A stretch of DNA of 35,338 nt from an uncultured Bacteroidota bacterium (GTDB taxonomy: Bacteria > Bacteroidota > Bacteroidia > Bacteroidales > F082): the NCBI GenBank assembly GCA_913055825.1, contig CAJXKB010000030.1, positions 1-35,338 of the forward strand, in the 5' to 3' direction. This document shows positions 1 through 9,500 of the stretch, in pieces. The position numbers and the translations under genes were made by a program. Below the pieces are notes generated by a model. The model ran no database searches. It had not been told where the DNA came from and saw only the letters and a list, made by a program, of their open reading frames with translations. Within the stretch, counting starts at the first letter, position 1. Every line of letters starts with the position of its first letter.

Positions 1-117
1 CATTTCGATTATGATCTGTCGTTCAACCACAGCAGCCTGAAAGACCGGGTTAAACGAATCATCAGGAAAACCACAGGATTTGAACTTATCAGGAAAAATT
101 ATAAGCTGATAGATTGA
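1..117 (+). CDS. C-terminal fragment of an unidentified protein
   Basis: Frame 1 is open from the first base of the window and stops at TGA 115-117, giving the last 38 residues of a protein whose body lies outside the window. The fragment is basic (RVKRIIRKTTG, IRKNYKLID) and has no motif that I can assign. Basic tails of this kind occur in glycosyltransferases and other cell-envelope enzymes, but that is only a guess. The codon composition is ordinary compared with the AT-rich block that follows it. Confidence 0.6.
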   Translation, partial: HFDYDLSFNHSSLKDRVKRIIRKTTGFELIRKNYKLID

Positions 118-179
118 TTTGATTTGTTCAGACTTATCTTAAAAAGTTTAAACGATGTTTGTATAACGTACCTTGGTTT

Positions 180-310
180 CGTCAACGATTTGAATATGTG
201 GCGTTTGGCATTTTGGAACACGTCATTTCCAACTTATTACAAATATTATTTATTGCTAATAACCTCATTTTTAGTACTATTTGCCAAATGCGGTGTATTT
301 GTTGTTGGCA
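180..310 (-). repeat. attC-like folded repeat, copy 1
   Basis: Read on the minus strand this ~130-bp stretch aligns over its whole length with 14535-14662 (plus), by eye at roughly three quarters identity. Both contain CTAAAAATGA, TATTAGCAATAAA, CAAAATGCCAAACGCC and CATATTCAAA. Its ends are inverted arms, 194-210 (ATATGTGGCGTTTGGCA) and 282-298 (TGCCAAATGCGGTGTAT): 12 of 17 positions pair canonically and four of the other five are G-T wobbles on the plus strand. Outside the arms lie GTTGGCA (304-310) and CGTCAAC (180-186), which on the minus strand read TGCCAAC and GTTGACG, a largely complementary pair. This R''-L''-loop-L'-R' order resembles integron attC sites. It starts 14 bases after the stop of the minus-strand gene at 324-914. 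Confidence 0.75.
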
Positions 311-323
311 TTGCTTGGTTTTT

Positions 324-914
324 TTAATATTCTTTGTAATACATCTTTAATAATTTAATTGGCATTTCAATGTCTGCAAATGTTAATTTTTCATCTTTCT
401 TAATATCTTTCCAGTTGGTAATATACTGTCTGTGAAAGTTATAAAAATTCCCTTTTACAATATTCCAATAAACATTCAATGGTATATTAAATTCAGATAT
501 TTTCTTTTTTTGAACTTCTGTTTCTAATTCGAGTATTAATTGAAGATTATTATTTCTAATGTGAGCAAACTTTATAAAATTTTCTTGTGTCCAAAATTCT
601 GACTTTAAACCACAAAACTTAAGATATTTATTAATAAATGATTTAGAAAAATTCAGTTTCAATTTTGAGTTTTTGTCTATATTAAAATAAAAATCAATCT
701 CTTTCTCAATAGAGTTTAATTTTATTAAATTGATTCCATTTTCAGTAAGGTTTTTATCAATGAAAGAAAACCAACTAAATATCTTACTGCAAATTTTCTT
801 TTCCTTACTACTTTTCTTAGTAATCCATTTGTAAAATTTATAGACATATTCTCCAAATGCAACATATGTAATAATGATGCTTAAAATTATTCCTATGCTA
901 ATAATATATGCCAA
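324..914 (-). CDS. orphan membrane-anchored protein in an AT-rich block
   Basis: 196 residues with one hydrophobic segment at the N terminus (about residues 2-23, AYIISIGIILSIIITYVAFG), then a basic, Lys/Asn/Ile-rich cytoplasmic-type region with no motif I recognise. The frame has an in-frame TAA two codons upstream, so the only plausible start is the TTG at 914-912; there is no ATG before the C-terminal end. The protein may therefore be 5'-truncated, or it may really use TTG. Its base composition is visibly more AT-rich than the TonB receptor next to it, which suggests transfer. Just 3' of it lies the folded repeat 180-310, so gene plus repeat resemble a mobile gene cassette. The product is unknown. 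Confidence 0.55.
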   Translation of the reverse strand: MAYIISIGIILSIIITYVAFGEYVYKFYKWITKKSSKEKKICSKIFSWFSFIDKNLTENGINLIKLNSIEKEIDFYFNIDKNSKLKLNFSKSFINKYLKFCGLKSEFWTQENFIKFAHIRNNNLQLILELETEVQKKKISEFNIPLNVYWNIVKGNFYNFHRQYITNWKDIKKDEKLTFADIEMPIKLLKMYYKEY

Positions 915-1094
915 ATGTTATTTAATTTTCCAAGTTATGCCTAATTTCTTATATCATCACAAGCATCATTATTATCCGCCTATAATGCTGTAAATCCATT
1001 AGAAGCGTGGCGCTTTACAATAATTCTTCATGGAGTCATCTTTACATGGTTTTGGGTTTTCGTCTTCAGATAGGCAAAGTTAAGAAAATATTTT

Positions 1095-3524
1095 CTATAA
1101 ATTCAGGCTGTACTGAAGCATGATGTTTCGCATGGGCTCTGCTTTTAGAGGACGTAACGAATACATTTTATTGAAAATATTAGTTCCCAGAATGGCTACT
1201 TTGCTTGCTTTGGAAAGATGGTATCCGAACCGTATATCCCAAATCATGTTGCCTTTGTTGTGTTTATAAAAATAATTACGGTATAAAATTGCCTGAAGTG
1301 TTCCGCCGGTGGCTCTCGTAGCATCTTCAAAATCGAAGATGGCCTTGTCAAGGTTGACTATTTTACTGAAATATTTCATACTGGTGCCCATGGTAAAATG
1401 GTGGATATCTAATTGCAGGTCAAGCTTGGCTGTGTGCAAAAAGCGATATTTTAAAATCCGGCTTTCCGGGTTTACACTGGAGGTGTTGTATGAAAAGTCA
1501 TTTTGTCCGCCGGGGTTTTTGTCGTGGGCAAATACATAATCAGGATCGATGGCGACGGGTTTTACATAGGTATAACCGCATAAAACATAAAGTGTGGTTT
1601 TCGGGCTGAAATCGGCTTTGCCCTGAAATGAAAAGTCAATTCCGGTAATTCTTGATTTACCTGAATTCACAAATTTAAAACCGGCAAAAGCAAAACTCGG
1701 GTCCCAAAAGCCAAAAAGGTATTCAACCGTATTTTTATAATTTTGATAAAAGAATGCCAAATCGAGATAACCTATTAGCTTATTCATTTTCAGCCCTTGT
1801 TTGATTCCTGCTTCTGCGTTCCAACTTTCTTCAGGCTTTAAATCGGGATTGTCGAAAACGCCAAAGGTTCCTACTTTGGTACGTACATAACGTTCGGCAA
1901 TAGTTGGAAAACGATATCCTTGTCCGAATGATGCCCGTAAAAAAGTGCCCTGTGACACTTTAAATGAAGTGCCAAATCGAAATATGGGTTTAAAGGCATT
2001 CAGGTTGTTGAGTTTATAATATTCGGTACGTATACCTATAGAGAAATTAAATATCTTTCCGTAATTTTTCTCCATCTGAAGGTACCACGAAAGATTCCAT
2101 ATGTGGTTATCAGAGGTTCCGGATGATTGAAACATATTGGCATGTGAAATGCCGTAATTACTTACGGCCCCGGTGATGAAGTCGAGGTTGCCCAATTTTT
2201 TAAATTGGCGCCTCAGCTCATATTTGTTGTAAATCATCATCCATTGGTCCGACTGGTCAAGATTGGCGTTTGATTTACTATACATTATCCGGTTCAGAAA
2301 TTCATGCCGGGCACCGTTTTTAGAGTAATAATTTAAAAAGGGGTCAGCATAAAAGGTAAATCCCGAATTCATCAATATAGCGCCGGGATAACCACGGTAA
2401 AATCCGGTGGTGTCATCAAGCCATGCCATGGCCGTTGCACTTTTGTCCCACATAAAATTGGTGTTTAGGCCAAAGTTGAGTCCTTCTACTTTTTTCGATC
2501 TCCTTCGGATGTTCAGGTTTACACGCCCCATGCGGTTTTGCATATCATGATTAGTCAGGTCACTACTGTCAACGACAGGTGGTTTAATGACTGGTGGGCC
2601 TTGATATCCGTGGTCGTAATTAAACATTCCGCCAATAACAAAATCGGTATTGCCATCGCCTAACCGTCGTGAATGGCTAAAACTTATTCCGGTTTGTGGT
2701 GCAGGCCCGCTCCACCATTTCCCGGCTGGTGCTTTGGGTGCCGAATATGAGGCTAAATACGTGTTTACATAAGTATGGGGTTTTAAACCGGGATATTTTA
2801 ACCTGACATAAATGGCTCCACTCAGGGCAGAAGCCCCTGCGAGTACCGAAGAAGCTCCTTTTATCACTTCAATTTGGTTGATGTTTTCGATGGGAATAAA
2901 CGACCAGTCAATTTTGCCGGCAGTGGCCGACATGATGGGGATATCATCTACAAATACAGCCACTTTACTTCCTACTCCATAAGTATATCCGCTGCCACCC
3001 CTGATTTGCGGTTCCTGGTCAAGGATGGTTACCCCGGGGTTCATATCGAGAATGGTGGAAATGTTGGTGGTATTTTTGGCATTGATAATGCGTGGTTTCA
3101 TCACATCTACCGACACGGTTTGTCTTTCGATATCTTTGCTGAATTTTCCGGCACGGATAACAATTTCGTTAAAATTATAAGTAACAGGTTGCATTTCCAC
3201 TTTAATCCACAGAATTGAATCTTTCACAATGTGAACTAACCGTTGTTGTTTTTTCATGCCGGTATAGGAAATATAGATGAGTTGTTTTCCCACCGGAAGT
3301 TCCAACGAGAAATAGCCGTTAAAATCGGAAACAGCTCCCAAAGTAGTATTGCTTTTCAAATAGATATTTACACCAACGAGTGATTTTCCGGTAGATTTTT
3401 CAAGCACGCGCCCCGATAAAGTACCTGTTTGTCCGTAAGTTGAATGACTTGCAAGGATAAAAACAATAATAAAAATGAAGGATGTAAGTAATTTATTGAT
3501 GCAGGATATCTTAATATTTTTCAT
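1095..3524 (-). CDS. TonB-dependent outer-membrane receptor with carboxypeptidase-regulatory-like domain
   Basis: 809 residues. A signal peptide (about 1-31, cut before Q32) is followed by a CarboxypepD_reg-like beta-sandwich (about 35-110, GTLSGRVLEKSTGKSLVGVN), a plug domain (about 125-245, with QIRGGSGYTYG, VFVDDIPIM and EVIKGASSVLAGASALSGA) and a long beta-barrel. The last strand ends in YSLNL, so the terminal residue is Leu rather than the more usual Phe. Such receptors import a substrate through the outer membrane with energy from TonB-ExbBD. No SusD-like partner lies next to it, so a polysaccharide-utilisation role is not supported; siderophore, metal or cofactor uptake is equally possible. 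It has its own promoter (3589-3618), separate from the upstream surface-protein gene. The family call is firm, the substrate unknown. Confidence 0.93.
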   Translation of the reverse strand: MKNIKISCINKLLTSFIFIIVFILASHSTYGQTGTLSGRVLEKSTGKSLVGVNIYLKSNTTLGAVSDFNGYFSLELPVGKQLIYISYTGMKKQQRLVHIVKDSILWIKVEMQPVTYNFNEIVIRAGKFSKDIERQTVSVDVMKPRIINAKNTTNISTILDMNPGVTILDQEPQIRGGSGYTYGVGSKVAVFVDDIPIMSATAGKIDWSFIPIENINQIEVIKGASSVLAGASALSGAIYVRLKYPGLKPHTYVNTYLASYSAPKAPAGKWWSGPAPQTGISFSHSRRLGDGNTDFVIGGMFNYDHGYQGPPVIKPPVVDSSDLTNHDMQNRMGRVNLNIRRRSKKVEGLNFGLNTNFMWDKSATAMAWLDDTTGFYRGYPGAILMNSGFTFYADPFLNYYSKNGARHEFLNRIMYSKSNANLDQSDQWMMIYNKYELRRQFKKLGNLDFITGAVSNYGISHANMFQSSGTSDNHIWNLSWYLQMEKNYGKIFNFSIGIRTEYYKLNNLNAFKPIFRFGTSFKVSQGTFLRASFGQGYRFPTIAERYVRTKVGTFGVFDNPDLKPEESWNAEAGIKQGLKMNKLIGYLDLAFFYQNYKNTVEYLFGFWDPSFAFAGFKFVNSGKSRITGIDFSFQGKADFSPKTTLYVLCGYTYVKPVAIDPDYVFAHDKNPGGQNDFSYNTSSVNPESRILKYRFLHTAKLDLQLDIHHFTMGTSMKYFSKIVNLDKAIFDFEDATRATGGTLQAILYRNYFYKHNKGNMIWDIRFGYHLSKASKVAILGTNIFNKMYSLRPLKAEPMRNIMLQYSLNL

Positions 3525-3588
3525 CTTGAGGTATTTATAAAAATGACGTCTTCCCTCTAAACTTTATGCTGACGGTTAGTTTCCCACA

Positions 3589-3618
3589 CAAATATAATCC
3601 GAGAATTAATGCAGCCAA
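3589..3618 (-). promoter_or_regulatory. promoter of the TonB receptor
   Basis: On the minus strand TTG (3618-3616) is followed after 19 bases by TATATTTG (3596-3589), a full match to the Bacteroidota housekeeping pattern TTG-(19-21)-TAnnTTTG. The -33 element lies inside the last codons of the upstream gene, so the receptor can be transcribed independently. The expected start is near 3584, about 60 bases before the ATG at 3524. Confidence 0.6.
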
Positions 3619-4556
3619 ACTTTTTTTGTAATTATTTCTCCCTTATGTTCGGCTTGTACAAAATAAATTCCTGTCGGCAGGTTCATCCTGAGGTTGGTCG
3701 ATTCACCACCTTGCATTGTTGTTGTTGCCGTCGAACGGCCCATCATATCTAAAACTCTGATTTGGTATTTCCCGGCCCCGGCATTGGGCAAAGCAATATG
3801 TAACTGATTATTATTGGCAAAAACCTTCAGCTGTTCCGGTTTAAAGGATTGAATGCCCGTAGGTTTAAAAACTACATGTAAATCATCAATCCACAGCTTG
3901 CTGCCGGCTTTAGCCTGAGCTCCGTTTCCTGAAGTAATCACAATTAAAATATATTCCGGATTGTTACCATTGTAATAATTAAATGGGACGGAAAAACGTT
4001 TCCACTCCATGTTTTTATCGGATGGAAAATCGAAAGTTGCTGACCCTACCCAGGTGGTGGAATCGCCATTCAAAACCGGCGTCCGGGCATAACCCGTATG
4101 CAAAATAGTTGTAATATTTCCATGATCTCCATCGGCAGGGTCGGATAAATACCATCCGGTAAGGCTGTCGGGCCGGTCGGTAAATTTTGTGTAATACAAT
4201 GAGTTAGCAGTGTCGGTATAAATAAATCCCTCGCTTGCCTCCATATTAGAAGGGGTATGCACTATACCGTTGGTCATGGTGCCGGTGGCCACCTGACCAA
4301 AAACGGCAACATCGATCAGCTTTAGCGAGTAATTGCCATCATAGGCTGTATCACTCTTGGCCCATACTACCGGAGCCAATGTGTTGATTTTAGGATTATC
4401 TGAATTTTTCAGAGAATTCCAATGATTAGGTAACTCCACTCCCGTAAATAAAGTGTGCCAGCTTTCAAAAGAAGCGTTATCGATTTGTGATTTTTGGGCT
4501 ATGAGAGAAGATAAACCGAAAATCACAAGACTGATGGTAAGTATAAATTTTCTCAT
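3606..4556 (-). CDS. secreted T9SS-sorted protein with PCMD-like carbohydrate-binding region
   Basis: 316 residues. It has a signal peptide (cut near Q21), then a jelly-roll-like region beginning IDNASFESWH and carrying GFIYTDTANSLYY, STTWVGSATFDFPSD and SKLWIDDLHVVF, which is the layout of the PCMD / putative carbohydrate-metabolism domain of Bacteroidota surface proteins. The last ~75 residues are a type-A T9SS sorting domain: KVFANNNQLHIALPNA, YQIRVLDMMGRS, LPTGIYFVQ, and a KKVWLH end. By analogy it is exported by the Sec system, crosses the outer membrane through the type IX secretion system and is attached to the surface. It lies 81 bases upstream of the TonB receptor on the same strand, so the two may work on the same substrate. 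The sorting tail is clear; the ligand is not known. Confidence 0.8.
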   Translation of the reverse strand: MRKFILTISLVIFGLSSLIAQKSQIDNASFESWHTLFTGVELPNHWNSLKNSDNPKINTLAPVVWAKSDTAYDGNYSLKLIDVAVFGQVATGTMTNGIVHTPSNMEASEGFIYTDTANSLYYTKFTDRPDSLTGWYLSDPADGDHGNITTILHTGYARTPVLNGDSTTWVGSATFDFPSDKNMEWKRFSVPFNYYNGNNPEYILIVITSGNGAQAKAGSKLWIDDLHVVFKPTGIQSFKPEQLKVFANNNQLHIALPNAGAGKYQIRVLDMMGRSTATTTMQGGESTNLRMNLPTGIYFVQAEHKGEIITKKVWLH

Positions 4557-4737
4557 AATCTTAATTTTGCGTTAAAGGTAGCAAAAATTTTAAAATTGTT
4601 TTCTCACAGATTGATTATTTATCATTTTAACTGATTATTTTATCTTTATCTGCCCACATATAACCTGCCCGACCTGACATTAAAATATTATGTCGAACCC
4701 AAATTGCTATAAGTCAGGCCCATAATCGGTTGTTTTT

Positions 4738-6207
4738 TTAATCAAGGTTAAACCAGTGTTTTATGGTTTGTTCCTTATTCGGTTCCTGATGATGATAAAA
4801 TTCGTTTGAAACAGGGTCGTAACGATAATCTTTGGCCCATTCATTGTGATTTTTTGCGATTTGATTTACCCCATCAATGATGGTATCCAATTCCTCACCG
4901 GTCATGGTGGGATGCAATGAAACACGCACAAAACCCGGCTTTTGGGAATGGTCGCCATGGCTGATCATTTCGGTAATACGATGTGATTCTTTAGGCCCTA
5001 TCCCCAGCAGGATATGTCCGTAAGTGCCGGCACAGGCACAGCCACCACGAACCTGGACACCAAACCGGTCGTTTAGCAATTTAACCACTAAATTGTAATG
5101 TACATCATCCATATAAAATGAAAAGATGCCCAATCGGTCTTTCACCCGGTCGGCCAGAATATGAACACCCCGAATTTGTGAAAACCCCACAAAAGCTTTT
5201 TCAATCAGCTCATCTTCACGTTGTTTCATCAGTTTTGTATCCATTTGTTCTTTCACTTCAATGGCCAGTGCTGCACGCATAGCTTGCAGAAATCCGGGGG
5301 TCCCGCCGTCTTCCCGCAATTCGATATCATCAAAATACATGTGTTCACCCCAGGGATTTGTCCATTCTACCGTGCCACCACCCGGCTGATCAGGTACCTT
5401 ACGATTATACATGGATTTATTGAAAATTACTACCCCTGAACTACCGGGGCCACCTAAAAATTTATGGGGTGAAAAGAAAATGGCGTCTAACCTTTCCATT
5501 TCATTTTCGGGATGCATGTCGATGTCAACGTAAGGGGCTGAACCGGCGAAATCAGCGAAAGCCAACCCTCCGTATTCGTGCATGATGGCTGCCAATTGGT
5601 GATATGGCGGCTGTATACCCGTTACATTGGAACAGGCCGAAAAGGAACCGATTTTCATTTTCCGGTTTTTGTATTTTTTGAGCTGCCTGCGTAGTTCGTC
5701 CGGATTGACGCGATTGTTTTCATCGGGTTGCAACAAAATCACTTCGGCAATGGTTTCTAGCCATGATGTTTGGTTGGAATGGTGTTCCATGTGGGTTACA
5801 AAGACTACCGGACGTTCTTCTTTAGGTGTACATTGGCCATCTTCCCAGATGGCACAATTTTTCAGGCGAAGTATCCGCTGAAGTTTATTGACAACTGATG
5901 TCATGCCAAAACCTGAGGTAACAATTACATCATCAGGACCGGCATTCACATGCTGTTTTATTTTGTTGCGTGCATAGTGATAGGCTTTGGTCATTAGTGT
6001 TCCGGTTTCTGAAGTTTCCGTATGTGTATTCCCCACAAACGGACCAATAATTTTGGCCATTTTATCTTCAATGGGAGCGTATAAACGGCCGCTGGCCACC
6101 CAGTCGGCATAAATTAATTTCTGACGGCCGTAAGGAGTATTAAAATACAATTCATTGCCAATGGTGTTTTTCCTGAATTTTTCAAAATGTTTTTCCAAGT
6201 CTGTCAT
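4738..6207 (-). CDS. class-V PLP aminotransferase, cysteine-desulfurase-like
   Basis: 489 residues, fold type I PLP enzyme. The PLP lysine is K249 in FFSPHKFLGGPGSSG, and the aspartate that contacts the pyridine nitrogen is D219 in AFADFAGSAPYVDID. A Cys-rich active-loop-like segment, RGGCACAGTYGH, stands near residue 390. These features match the NifS/SufS/isopenicillin-N-epimerase superfamily, but the protein is longer than the usual ~405-residue SufS and the Cys motif differs, so it may be a cysteine desulfurase, a cysteine lyase or another enzyme of that group. Upstream lies a 21-residue leader ORF with eight cysteines, followed by an intrinsic terminator (6246-6381), which supports cysteine as substrate or signal. 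It stands alone with no suf/isc genes nearby. Confidence 0.85.
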   Translation of the reverse strand: MTDLEKHFEKFRKNTIGNELYFNTPYGRQKLIYADWVASGRLYAPIEDKMAKIIGPFVGNTHTETSETGTLMTKAYHYARNKIKQHVNAGPDDVIVTSGFGMTSVVNKLQRILRLKNCAIWEDGQCTPKEERPVVFVTHMEHHSNQTSWLETIAEVILLQPDENNRVNPDELRRQLKKYKNRKMKIGSFSACSNVTGIQPPYHQLAAIMHEYGGLAFADFAGSAPYVDIDMHPENEMERLDAIFFSPHKFLGGPGSSGVVIFNKSMYNRKVPDQPGGGTVEWTNPWGEHMYFDDIELREDGGTPGFLQAMRAALAIEVKEQMDTKLMKQREDELIEKAFVGFSQIRGVHILADRVKDRLGIFSFYMDDVHYNLVVKLLNDRFGVQVRGGCACAGTYGHILLGIGPKESHRITEMISHGDHSQKPGFVRVSLHPTMTGEELDTIIDGVNQIAKNHNEWAKDYRYDPVSNEFYHHQEPNKEQTIKHWFNLD

Positions 6208-6245
6208 AACTCAATTTTTTATACGTCAAAACCGGTTCCTGTTAT

Positions 6246-6280
6246 AAAAAAAGCCTTACAAATCTATAACTGCAAGGCTT
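6246..6280 (-). terminator. intrinsic terminator / attenuator in the leader of the class-V aminotransferase
   Basis: On the minus strand AAGCCTTGCA (6280-6271) pairs with TGTAAGGCTT (6260-6251), ten pairs including one G-U, around a ten-base loop. Seven consecutive T follow (the last two stem bases plus 6250-6246). This is a standard Rho-independent terminator placed 38 bases before the aminotransferase ATG and nine bases after the stop of the Cys-rich leader ORF. A terminator between promoter and gene makes sense as an attenuator. I could not find a strong antiterminator by eye: the leader's TGCAA can pair with TTGCA of the 5' arm over five bases only. Confidence 0.8.
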
Positions 6281-6289
6281 AATAATATG

Positions 6290-6355
6290 TTAGTGGTGGG
6301 CAAAACAAATTGCACAACAACAATTTAAACAATTACAACAACAAAAACCGTTCAT
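6290..6355 (-). CDS. cysteine-rich leader peptide (21 aa)
   Basis: ATG at 6355-6353, stop TAA at 6292-6290. The peptide has Cys at positions 5, 6, 7, 9, 12, 13, 14 and 17 out of 21 residues, in the pattern CCCNCLNCCCAIC, and all eight codons are TGT. It ends in two His codons. A -7 box (TACATTTG, 6381-6374) lies about 20 bases upstream and an intrinsic terminator nine bases downstream, then the class-V aminotransferase. This is the arrangement of amino-acid attenuator leader peptides (compare trp and his leaders, and the polycysteine ORFs described in mycobacteria). That the ORF is translated and senses charged tRNA-Cys is inferred. A competing two-codon ORF (ATG AAA TGA) starts five bases earlier and overlaps its start. 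Alternatively it could be a tiny metal-binding protein. Confidence 0.7.
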   Translation of the reverse strand: MNGFCCCNCLNCCCAICFAHH

Positions 6356-6373
6356 TTCATTTATTTAAAAAAG

Positions 6374-6381
6374 CAAATGTA
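6374..6381 (-). promoter_or_regulatory. -7 promoter box of the Cys-leader/aminotransferase transcript
   Basis: TACATTTG on the minus strand fits TAnnTTTG exactly. No TTG is found at the usual 19-21 base distance, so the -33 element is weak or absent. The expected start, near 6367, would give a transcript that begins just before the leader ORF. Confidence 0.5.
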
Positions 6382-6450
6382 GGGTTTTAATGAGATTGTT
6401 GGTTAATTTTCAATAATTTGGAATGTGTCAAAAGATGGTTTACAGTCCAA

Positions 6451-6489
6451 TACCACCAAAAAGCCATTTATAACAGCTTTTTGGTGGTA
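6451..6489 (-). terminator. strong hairpin downstream of the Asp-box protein
   Basis: TACCACCAAAAAGC (6451-6464) and GCTTTTTGGTGGTA (6476-6489) are a perfect 14-base inverted repeat with an 11-base loop. It sits about 40 bases past the stop of the minus-strand gene 6527-9739 and upstream of the aminotransferase leader promoter. There is no T-run outside the stem, so it is either a terminator of atypical form or an RNA 3'-end stabiliser. Confidence 0.6.
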
Positions 6490-6526
6490 GGGGTTTAGTG
6501 GTACGTGTTTAAATGGGATACCCGGC

Positions 6527-9500
6527 TTATTTTTCAAGTGTAACAGCCGGAATCTCCAACGATTTAAACATCTGATTAAAGGCATTGAGCCGTTTGTGCA
6601 ACAATGGTTTAAGTTGCTCCATTTGTCGATCAACCTGCCCGGATAACATTTTGAAAACTTCATAATCCTGTTTGTTGGGGCGGTTGTAGGATGAACGAAC
6701 TGTTGAAGCCAGTGCAGTTAGTTTGTTATTCAACCTGATGGGATAATTGAGTGGGTCTTCGCCGGCATGCGAGCGTGTCTGCATAAGTTTGTTTTCAATA
6801 TCAGTCAGGTCCTTTTCAATTTTGTTGGCCATTTTGTTCAATGTATCAGCTTTAGGATTAGTTTTCAGCGGCTTCATCCGGTTTTGTATCTGACTTTTTA
6901 CTTTTCTGATTTGATTAATAGCCCGGTCGGTGGCATCCAGCTTTTTGTAAATCTTCATTAAAAGTGCAAATTGTGCTTCCAAATCTTTCTGCGAGGCTTT
7001 AATACGCGGGTCTTTTTTTACTGTAAATTCCTGTGTGTAAAGTTGATTACCTATTTTCAAAAGTGCTTGATATTTTCCGGGGACGACTTGTGGCCCTGCC
7101 ATGTTGCCACCCCATAACACGGCACCCGGAACAGCTGTGGCGTTGGGATAGCGTAAATTCCAGACAAATGAATTCATTCCCGCTTTCCCGGTTAGCACGT
7201 CTCCGCGGTGACGGTTGTTATCAGGATAAAACTTTTTGGAAGTTTTAACAGGACGACCGCGCGAATCTTTTTTATTGGAAAAAACGGCTATGGTATCGCC
7301 TTTCATTGTTTTGAAGAATAGGCTAATTTGTTGATTATCACTAATTTTATTTTTCAGATAATAAAAAATCTCCAAGCCGTTGGCCGGATTTTCACCCACA
7401 GCCACTCCCGGACGGTGAAAGCTGTAGCCATGCATCAAATATGCCGGCTCCGGTTGAAAAAGAAAAGCATTTCTATCCGGTAGTTTATCCGAAAACTGAC
7501 GCAGGACCTTTAGATGATCGAAAATCCAAAATGCCCGGCCATGTGTAGCCAGCACAAGGTCGTTTTCCCTGTTTTGAATGGCGATATCGCGAACAGGGAC
7601 GTGTGGAAGGTTCAACTGAAAGGATTGCCAGTACCGGCCACCGTTAAACGAGACATAAACACCCCGCAGTGTTCCCACAAAAAGCAAATTAGCATCTTTT
7701 GTGTCCTGACGGATGACAAAAACTGATTCGTCAGCAGGCAAATTGTTTGAAATGGATTCCCAATGTTTTCCGTAATCAGTGGTTTTAAAAATATAGGGTT
7801 TAAAATCATCCTGACGATATTTACGGGCTGCTACAAAAGCTGTGCCCGCATAAAAATGAGAGGCCTCAATGTTGCTTATTGTTGTCCATTGGGGCATTTG
7901 TTTGGGGGTAACATTTTGCCAGCTTTTTCCACCGTCGGTGGTTAGGTGTACCAGGCCGTCATCGGAGCCTGCCCATATAACTCCTTCTTCCAGGGGTGAT
8001 TCGGTAAGTGAAAAAATAGTATTGTAATATTCCACTGCTGTATTATCTTTTGTAATGGGGCCGCCTGATGCAATTTGTTTGCTGCTGTCGTTTCGTGTTA
8101 AATCGGGGCTGATCCTTGTCCAGCTTGCCCCTTGGTCGGTGCTTTTGTACACATATTGCGAAGCTACGTACAAAGCGTGATCAGAATGCGTTGAGAGAAG
8201 TATGGGATAAGTCCACTGAAAACGATCACGCAGATTTTTTGCGCCGTGCCCCATTGGGTTGTCGGGCCAAACGGCAATGCTCCTGCGTTGACCGTTAAGC
8301 CGGTTGTACTGTGTCAATGCCCCATCGTAGCCTCCGCCATAAGTAGTCCCGGGATGTTGTAAATCGGGAATCACAAAGCCGCTTTCTCCTCCGGCTGCAG
8401 GCCACCAGTCTTTTTCGGTAATACCAAAACCGTTGGTACGGCTCATAATCTCAACCGTTGAATTGTCCTGCTGAGCACCGTAAACATGATAAGGAAACTG
8501 ATTGTCAACCGAAACATGGTAAAACTGTGCCGTAGGTTGATTGTTCTCTGACGACCAGCTCTTTCCGCCGTCAAAGCTGATGCCCGCACCGCCGTCGTTG
8601 CCAACAATCATTGTTTTTGGATTTTCCGGATTAATCCAAAGTACGTGATTATCTCCGTGTGGGGTGCGCAAAGCATGAAAAGTGTTGCCACCGTCAACTG
8701 ATTTAAAAAGCCCGGAAACCTGTGGGGCATATACTACATTTTCATTTTTCGGGTCGGCATAAAGCATACCGAAATACCATGCACGTTGGGTTAACTGTGA
8801 CTGATGATAACGTCGTGTCCATGTTTTTCCACCGTCATCAGAACGAAAAACCCCACCATTTTTAGCCTCTACAAATGCATAAACCCGGTCGGAATTCGCA
8901 GCGGAAATTGAAATGCTGATTTTTCCCAAAGTACCTTTTGGCAATCCGGGGTGGTGCGAAATATTTTTCCAGGTGGTTCCGCCGTCGGTGGATTGATATA
9001 GGCCGCTCCCCGGGCCGCCGCTGGAAAATATCCAGGGTTTACGATACGCTTCCCACATACCTGCAAACAAAATCCTAGGATTGTTCGGATCCATCACAAT
9101 GTCGGAAGCCCCGGTTTTTTCATTCACGTAGAGAACTTTCTCCCATGTAGTTCCACCATCGGTGCTCCGGTAAATTCCCCTTTCGGGATTATCGGCAAAA
9201 ACATGGCCCATAGCTGCTACGAAAATGCGATTGGGATTTGTGGGGTCAACGACAATATTGCTGATAACGTGTGTATTGTTCAGACCAATAGCTTTCCATG
9301 TTTTGCCTCCATCTACTGATTTGTAAAGGCCGTCGCCGGTAGCCATGTTTCCCCGAATAAAGGATTCGCCCATGCCGGCATAAATTACATTCGGGTCAGA
9401 TGGAGCTACACAAAGCGCTCCCACATTTCCGGTTTTAAAAATGGAGTCGGAAATATTAATCCAACTAATTCCCCCGTTAACGGTTTTCCATACTCCGCCG

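Noticed and set aside
1083-1096. Perfect 14-base palindrome AGAAAATATTTTCT at the end of the TonB receptor gene
   Set aside because: Pure A/T except for two bases, overlaps the stop codon, and such palindromes arise often in AT-rich intergenic ends; no T-run or stem stability to call a terminator.
4557-4737. Promoter for the T9SS-sorted protein
   Set aside because: TACCTTTA on the minus strand resembles a -7 box but misses the last base and has no TTG at -33, so it is not listed.
6403-6663. 86-codon minus-strand open frame
   Set aside because: It overlaps the 3' end of the Asp-box gene in another frame and includes the 14-base hairpin; composition is not protein-like.
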